DNA of 64,000 nucleotides from Hysterangium stoloniferum. Its lineage: Eukaryota > Basidiomycota > Agaricomycetes > Hysterangiales > Hysterangiaceae. Position numbers and translations under genes: made by a program. The first letter of the stretch is position 1; each line of letters begins with the position of its first letter. This document shows, in pieces, positions 57,960 to 64,000 of the stretch. The notes beneath the pieces were generated by a model. The model did no database searches. It was not told the DNA's origin and was given only the letters and a program-made list of their open reading frames with translations. The stretch covers positions 62,001 to 126,000 of the forward strand of contig WHVD01000175.1 in the NCBI GenBank assembly GCA_015178975.1. Direction: 5' to 3'.

Positions 57960-58560
57960 TACGTGTATTCCCCCCGTGAACGAGACCTCGTTCGCGCAGG
58001 GGGTCGAGAGGGGCGTCTTCGCCGTCCGAACCGTCACCTTTGCCGTTCAAAACACCGTCTTCGCCATTTCAAACATCATCTTCGCCATTCAAACTGTTGC
58101 CCCTGCACCATTGACACGTCCTGGAAATTGTCTTCATTGCTGTTTAAAATCGTCTATCTCATCATTTCACCTTTGGCAAATGTTATTGTTGTGGCCGTTC
58201 AAAATACCGATCAAAACGTCTTTGTCGTCGTTCAAAACACTGATCAAAATGGTCTTGATCCACCGTTATTGTCGTCGCCGTTCAAAATACCCATCAAACG
58301 CCTTTGTCGCCGTTCAAAACACTAATCAAAATGGTCTTGATCGCCGTTTCAAATCCTCTCCTTCACTGTTTCACCGTTGGCAAACATTATTGTCGTCGCC
58401 ATTCAAAATACCGATCAAAATGCCTTCGTCACCATTCAAAATACCGATGAAACGTCTTCATTGCCGTTCAAAATAATGATGAAACGTCTTCATCGCCGTT
58501 CAAAATACCAATCAAACATCTTTGTCGCCATTCATGACACTCTTCATTGCGGTTCATAAA
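57960..58560 (+). repeat. Minisatellite of ~25-30-bp units
   Basis: Imperfect tandem units built on CGCCGTTCAAAATACCGATC and AAACGTCTTTGTCGTCG, with higher-order blocks that include GGTCTTGATC. Open frames across it (57943-58476 and others, text VQNTDQN) reflect the repeat, not a recognised protein. Confidence 0.85.
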
Positions 58561-58567
58561 CTTGATT

Positions 58568-58590
58568 GCTTAGGGTTTAGGGTTTTTATA
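58568..58590 (+). repeat. Short telomere-like tract
   Basis: TTAGGGTTTAGGGTTT directly after the minisatellite. Only two to three units, so it is weak evidence of an interstitial telomeric repeat. Confidence 0.3.
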
Positions 58591-59985
58591 CAAGTCTCAA
58601 TAGAGAGAGGCATAGCAGCGCAATGGGACATACAATCAGGTATGGAAACCATGTAACATATGGGAAAGTAAGTTGCAACAAGAAGAATTGTTAAAATAAA
58701 GGGTATTTAATGAGATAGTGAAATGTAGTGCACTCACCTTTGCAGTAGAATCCCAACAAGTTAAACAGTATTCAAGGAGAGGTGCAGAGGATGCACAGTG
58801 AGTAAGATGGAGGGATAAAATAAACAATAGGTGAATAAGTGACTATGTCTCACAATCAAAAAAAATAAACAAAAATAATATCAAAGTTAGTGTTGCAGAA
58901 AAATAAAGAATCATAATATCACACTCACAGTGCTAAAACCAGGCCAGACTAAGGGCAGGAGGTGATAGAGGTGAATTAGAGGATTCTGGCAAGTAAAGAC
59001 ACTTGATAGTTTGGGTGGATATTGACTATGTGAGTCAGGATGAGGGGAATTTAGGTGGTAGACCCCCCCCCTTATATATGATTTTGGGTGGTTGTGCACT
59101 GCTTTCTAGACCGGTATGCCTTTAACTTAGGGCGGTGTGTGTGTTGACAGACGGTTGCAATTACCATGTTGGATGTCGTTATATGGTCGGCATGCGGAGA
59201 GGCTGGATGAGGTTGTATGCTAATCGATAGGAAGGGTTATGTGATGATAAATGTGTCTCGCTATGCCCATACGCAATAGATCGATATGATTCTATATATA
59301 TTTAGGTGGTTTAAATTTTCATATAACCATGAGCTGCCTGGACCAGAATGTCGAACGCATAGAAAGTCCATTATGTGATTCTATATTGTTCGATTTGGCA
59401 ACAGCGACTTCTTACTGGGATTGATAGTTGATGATGATGATGATGAACACTAACGATGGATCTGATGCGCTAGGATTGAAAGGCTGCTGTCTAATGCAGC
59501 CTTACATTGGCATCGGTCCAGACATTGATAGGACCAAACTGTATTCCTCGAGAACGGCGAGTACGATACACGATGATGACGGACGGTAAAAACGATATAT
59601 GATAAAACTACTATGCGCGTCTGTGATAACGTAATCAGTATGTCGTAAGCCACCAGGCTTACAAGGATGCCGGTCTACCTTAGTTGTTTCTCTGCATTAG
59701 AGTTCTATAATGAAAGCTAACGAAGATCTTTCTTTGTGCATTATAATCATTATAAAATATTTAAACATCTGAATGAACTGATTGATCACTCAGTACACGC
59801 ACACATCTTCTACACTCGCTCTTGTTGCCTTCTATTTGTGCACCTCCTGCCTCTCTAAAGGATAATTTCAAGAATTTAGTTACAGTTCCGAACTGAGGGA
59901 GTATGTTAGCTGGGACATCGCCATTAGGGGGAAAAGCAAGGGCGCAGTAGGAGACAATGATTGGGTAACCAGACGGCAGCTGCGC
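58591..59985. other. No gene recognised
   Basis: Includes short ORFs on both strands without domains. 59760-59985 is the 3' flank of the Crinkler-like gene. Confidence 0.4.
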
Positions 59986-61994
59986 CTAGTCTCCATGAAA
60001 CAGATATTCCACCATTTCCCTGTCGTGTGCCTTCCGTATAGGTCCCCTCGAGACAGCATCCAGTGGCCTCTGTATCTGCCGCGTGTTCAGTTGCAGAGGA
60101 TACTCCACAACATCTTCCGGCCCAGACCACTCGAAATCCACAAACTTGACGCGCGACGCTAGACCACCGTTATCGAGATCCATAGTCGATTTGCCGCGTA
60201 CAAGGATGTTCTCCTTCCTTAGGTCGCCATGCACATAATCTTTTGAATCTAGATTTTTCAGAGCAGCATGGAGTGCCTCGCGCACCCTCTGGTCCGTCCT
60301 GTCCGAAGGCTGGAACGGCATATAGTGGTCGACAAGGTCTTCCATCACAACCATTGTCCACCCCGCCGAGAGAAAGTTGACTCCAAGGATCGCAGGAGCG
60401 AAACCTTCGCCAGCTGCATAATTCTGAACTTGAATAGCAGAATCACGGTAGCTGCCGGGTGGTAGGAATTTGATGCAGATTTTTGTCTGGGTATCCACCG
60501 TTATTGCTCGAAAAACTAATCTGTCAGGGGAAATGGCCTTGCTGTACGTGTACTTGCGTTTGCCTTCCTCGTTTTCGAAAGAAACTGGGTACGGAAAGAA
60601 GCCCGGTCGGTCTTTGGCGCGGGTGGGGTCCAAGTAGAAGTGATTCAAAGCAGTGGTAGCACGTCTCACAGCAAAGATAAAACGAGAGAGATTGAGCCGC
60701 TGGATGTTGTCACTCTTGTGGAAGTGAAGCGGAAGGAGTGGAGAGAGGATCTGGACATTTGGTATCGGCGTCGCCACGGCACCTGCTGCAGTAACAAAAG
60801 GACCTATAGAAAAGGTTGATTAGGAGGCATACATAAGACAGCAGAGGCCCTTACCACAGTGCAAAAGAATCAGGCATGGTAAATGACAGTTCTTGCCAGC
60901 GCCGTGCTTATACAATTCGCGGACCACCTCAAGGTGGTAGAGTGCTCCTTGGAGATATGGTTCAGCACCCGTCGCTGAAAGCTCTGATTTCCCTTCTACT
61001 AAGACTACATGCATCTTCCCACCATGCCCGTCTTTAAGAGCAAGCACATAACTACCATCCGTTGTGTAACTATGGATCATGAACTTGTCAAGCTTGACTA
61101 TGCTGTGTTTATCGAGAATCTCTCGGAACGCCTCCATGCGCGCAGCTTCATCATTGAAGAATGCCGATAGTCTCGCCGCCATTTCTTCGGCACAACGCTC
61201 GTCTTCAAATTTGGGTTCACCAGAGACGCAGTCGTCTTGGAACTTGGCGAGGCTCTCATCATAGAGAACGGGTGGAATGGTGGCCTGGCGTTCGGCTGGA
61301 CGCCCGCAGTTTATGGCCTGGCTATCATCTTTCTGCCGCTCGCGAAACACACTAGGGTGGCCTCCTTGGGAGGGCGGCACTTCTGGCATGAGTTGCAGGA
61401 CGGTCCCACGATCAATATGGGCAGCGGGCTTGTAAGTTGGACCTGAAGGATGTTTTAGTATAACAATAAGTCAGAATGAAAGGATGCTCTCACACTGAAA
61501 GACGTAGTGCAACTTGGATCGATCGGTTTCTGCGGTACGCTCGAAAGCAGGGTTCGTGGACGCAACCGCTTTGAAACCGGTTTGGAGGTTGAGAGATTGA
61601 ACGTAGTCGGGGAGCTCAATCGTGGAAACCACATCGACATTTGTGGTGGCCTATATTGAGATGAGTCAAGCTTAAACCGCAGGAAAGGCGGACGGACCCT
61701 GTATACTATTATCGTTTCAAGAAGGTTTTCCTGGGCGAGTTTGGGGAAGATATGCGGAAGTATATGAATGAGGGGAGTGTCTGGCGTGATATCGAGAAAG
61801 CGGTAACGAAAGTCATTGTGTTCGATGAGGAGAAGGGCGTTAAAAGGGACTTCGGAGGCGGCTGCAGGATGTTGCATCACTGCTTCCTGCATCTCCTCAT
61901 CTTCTTCTTGAGCTGTGGCAGGTTTCTTGGAAAACCTACCAGACGATGGTGATCCACGCTGAGTATGGGTACGTTTACGAGATTGATGAGCCAT
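59986..61994 (-). CDS. Crinkler-like nuclease-kinase protein, 619 aa, 4 exons
   Basis: Exons (minus): 61698-61994, 61494-61650, 60855-61442, 59986-60803; introns of 47, 51 and 51 nt, GT-AG, frame open throughout. ATG at 61994 in CCACCATGG, an excellent start context. The N-terminus is basic (SRKRTHTQRG...SKKPATAQEEDEE), a likely nuclear signal. The middle has a PD-(D/E)XK-like core: YVLALKDG, HVVLVEGKSE (the E-x-K pair) and EPYLQGALYHLEVV. The C-terminus is kinase-like: VVMEDLVDHY, YVHGDLRKENILV (catalytic loop) and VKFVDFEWSG with DFE in place of DFG. A restriction-endonuclease-fold domain followed by an unusual kinase is the layout of fungal Crinkler-type (CR) effector-like proteins; role inferred to be in conflict or host interaction. 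No signal peptide seen. Stop TAG at 59986-59988. Confidence 0.8.
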
Positions 61995-62285
61995 GGTGGT
62001 GATGTGGTGGACAGATTTCTCTGGAAAGCCGTGACGCACCAACGAGTCACATGTCACGGTGACATACCCAAATTATTATGGAGCTTAAAATCCGACCGAA
62101 GGCCAGCACCTATCATGTAACAAGTTCACACGAGTCGAGTCGTTAAGTCTCTTAACTCCGATATTTTAAGCCTTTGGGTGTCAAAATTCACTAATCGCTT
62201 AAAATTGGGACACTCAAACACCCACTCTAACCCCAGTTCCCTAGCCAACCGTTTTCGTTTTAAAAAAAAGCAAGTCACGTTCCAA
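61995..62285. promoter_or_regulatory. Upstream region of the Crinkler-like gene
   Basis: About 290 bases between the start codon and the LINE tail. It must hold the promoter unless the first exon extends further; no specific element identified. Confidence 0.3.
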
Positions 62286-63010
62286 TAACTTTTTTTTTTT
62301 TTTGATATATTTGTATCCCGCTTCAAGCAACAATGGCTAACTGCGGCTAGGGGGTGAAAAGGCTCCCAGAGAAACTATGCTACGGTGGTAAGAAGTTCCG
62401 AGTGAGCTACGTGTCTACGATGGATTTTAGAGGGCTGGAGTCAGGGTGGGGACGGCGTAAGTCAGCGTGCGGAGTCGGTTGTAGCTAGGAGGAGAAAGGA
62501 GAAGAAGACCGGGGAAGGGATATGTACATCGGCCATGACGTTCAGGGACAATCTGTTGTGGAGGGATTGTGGGAGAGGTGTGGGGCGAGCGGGGGAGTTG
62601 GTGTCGCAACGGAACCAGGTGGCTCTAAGGGGGTTCGTAGGGTCGTGGTGCAAAGGCAGAGGTTTGGCAGATAAATTTTGCAACTGCTCTGAGCCCAGAC
62701 TTTGTACCCAGCAGAAAGGCCAGATCAAGACCGCGTGAGACCTTTCGTAGGGGCCCACGCCAGTCTTCGTAAAGGGGGCAACTCGTTAAGATGTGGTCGC
62801 GCGTTTGGAGGGGTGCATATCCACAGGGGCATGCAGTGGGCAGGTTGGGGAGGAAGCGGTTGTAGTATTCCCCAAAGAAGCCGTGCCCAAAGATTGCTTG
62901 AATGAGGCGAGTGTGCTGTGCACGGGAACCAGTGAAACTCATGTGGATGGCAGGTATCACACGCGTCTGCCACGTTCTTAGCACTCACCACCACCATACC
63001 ATTTTAGCAT
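62286..63010 (-). mobile_element. 5'-truncated LINE (non-LTR retrotransposon) tail
   Basis: The minus-strand frame 62625-62984 is the very end of a LINE polyprotein: HTRLIQAIFGHGFFGEYYNR, a Cys/His knuckle CPCGYAPLQTRDHIL..CPLYEDWR, then a LLGTKSGLRAVAKF tail. This is the usual end of Tad-like elements in fungi. A run of about 15 A on the minus strand (plus-strand T run at 62287-62301) fits its poly(A) end. Everything upstream (reverse transcriptase, endonuclease) is missing, as in typical 5' truncation. No clear target duplication found. Confidence 0.75.
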
Positions 63011-63061
63011 GCCATTTTTTTCGAAGCTGGGCCATCGCTTTGCTAGAATAAAATTAACAAG

Positions 63062-64000
63062 TGCTGATTCTCTTGATGTCGTGAAGGAACCGGGGGGTAC
63101 CTACAATAATCCCGGTTTTGTACTTGCACCAGGGACTAGCCCTCTATTGAGTGAGTGATCCAGTTTCAAACATATAAGTCAATATCCGATACCTAACATT
63201 TTCCGCATTTATAGTATTGTCGCCATTCATGGGTTCGATGGGCATCGCGAAAAGTCCTGGACAGCCGATAATGGGAAGCTCTGGCTCCGGGACTTTCTCC
63301 CGCGGACAATACCTACAGTGCGGATTTTGTCGTACGGTTACGATGCCTACACAATTGTCTGAACAAACTCTATATGGTCATGCACAGGATTTCCTTGCAC
63401 GACTTTCCATGTTTAGGGAAACAGACGAAACTAAGGTTCACTGACTGAAAATCACTGTTGTTTGTCTTGAGTGCTGATGATTGTTTCCTATTTTCCATAG
63501 GACCGCCCAATAATCTTCATTGCACATAGCCTAGGCCGCATTATTCTTAAGAGTGTACGTCACCTCAAAATAAATAAAAACTGTCTGCTACGTTTTCTTC
63601 ATGCTTGGGAACAGGCCCTAATACAAGCATATGTTGCCAATGAAGGGCACCTTCTGCCACGTAAATGGATCTATTTGTCAACATATGGCATTGTCTTCCT
63701 TGGTACACCCCACCAAGGTACAGACATAGTGTACAAACTTGTTTCATTATGCAGCCGCCCAAACAATATCTTGTTGAGGCATTTAACTACTCACTCTGAA
63801 CTATTACAGCAACAAATATCCGATTTTAATGCCATCACTGCCCGTTTTCACATGAAGTTTTTCTATGAAACTTTACCTACTACTCTCCCGTCTGCAATTG
63901 TGAGTTTGGGGATTCTAATATACCTCGCAAATATGCTAAATTATAGTGTGCATGCAGATTGTTCCCAAAGCATCTGCCATCTTGCCTGGGGCTGTGAATA
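63062..64000 (+). pseudogene. NLR-like gene, N-terminal alpha/beta-hydrolase (SesB-like) domain; partial
   Basis: Reads VAIHGFDGHREKSWTADNGK, LWLRDFLPRTIPTVRILSYG, then after a frame change near 63355 LYGHAQDFLARLSMFRE. Introns follow: GTTCAC...TTCCATAG to 63500, GTACGTC...GAACAG, and GTGAGT...CATGCAG near 63957. Between them: RPIIFIAHSLGRIILKS with the nucleophile elbow H-S-L-G, TYGIVFLGTPHQGTD, and at the edge IVPKASAILPGAV. In Agaricomycetes this serine-hydrolase domain precedes NACHT/NB-ARC and repeat domains of NLR-like proteins; those would lie beyond 64000. Defects: the frameshift, and a TAG in the frame that would give DIVAIHG upstream. So probably dead, unless the shift is a sequencing error. 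Confidence 0.7.

Noticed and set aside
57943..58476. 177-aa ORF over the minisatellite
   Set aside because: Several frames are open across the repeat at once; repeat periodicity explains it and no domain is present.
1..64000. CRISPR arrays, bacterial operons, ribosome-binding sites
   Set aside because: Intron-rich eukaryotic sequence; the tandem repeats present are satellites, minisatellites and coding repeats without CRISPR-like spacers.

Overview
The window looks like nuclear DNA of a filamentous basidiomycete, most likely an Agaricomycete. The evidence is the abundance of very short introns (about 33-65 nt, GT...AG), two FunK1-type (fungal-type) protein kinase genes, a Crinkler-like nuclease-kinase gene, a TET/JBP-type dioxygenase gene, a RecQ-type helicase of the telomere-linked (TLH) kind and the start of an alpha/beta-hydrolase NLR-like gene. 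Repeats dominate. The mixture resembles the repeat-rich genomes of ectomycorrhizal Agaricales, but species cannot be decided from the sequence. Gene families were recognised from motifs by eye; no database search was run.

Layout. Positions 1-8191 (minus) and 36985-44806 (plus) are two diverged copies of one segment in inverted orientation, carrying a zinc-finger plus RecQ-like helicase gene. The left copy runs off the window. The right copy continues to about 45791. Both are dead. They share one premature stop and then differ by later events: a solo LTR on the left; a 2.27-kb deletion, a 1.40-kb element with 8-bp target duplication, a 1.05-kb solo LTR and a 5-bp frameshift on the right. Between the arms lie a gene with at least four tandem Zn(II)2Cys6 clusters (12466-14751, minus), its truncated inverted copy (about 20150-21420, plus), a kinase fragment, a probable seven-helix membrane protein gene, and a block of two or three forward genes (27016-36451). 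That block encodes a TET/JBP-like 2OG-Fe(II) dioxygenase and a JmjC protein; both can be spliced by hand into uninterrupted frames (858 and 893 residues). A gag-only LTR element with 5-bp target duplication sits inside an intron of the JmjC gene.

Three arrays of a roughly 375-bp satellite (8305-8874, 23885-26200, 46150-48270) contain intron-like modules and a palindrome built on TGACGTCA. Isolated copies of the palindrome occur elsewhere.

From 49.6 kb to the end come two FunK1 kinase pseudogenes (50946-53275 minus, 54366-57309 plus), a minisatellite, an apparently intact Crinkler-like gene (59986-61994 minus, 619 residues), a 5'-truncated LINE tail (about 62286-63010 minus) and a broken hydrolase-domain gene running off the right edge.

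Theme: many dead genes are interrupted by TGA where an arginine is expected, as deamination of CGA would produce, while the same window carries a putative DNA-base-oxidising (TET/JBP-like) gene and a putative histone-demethylase-like gene that look intact. Any functional link is inference.
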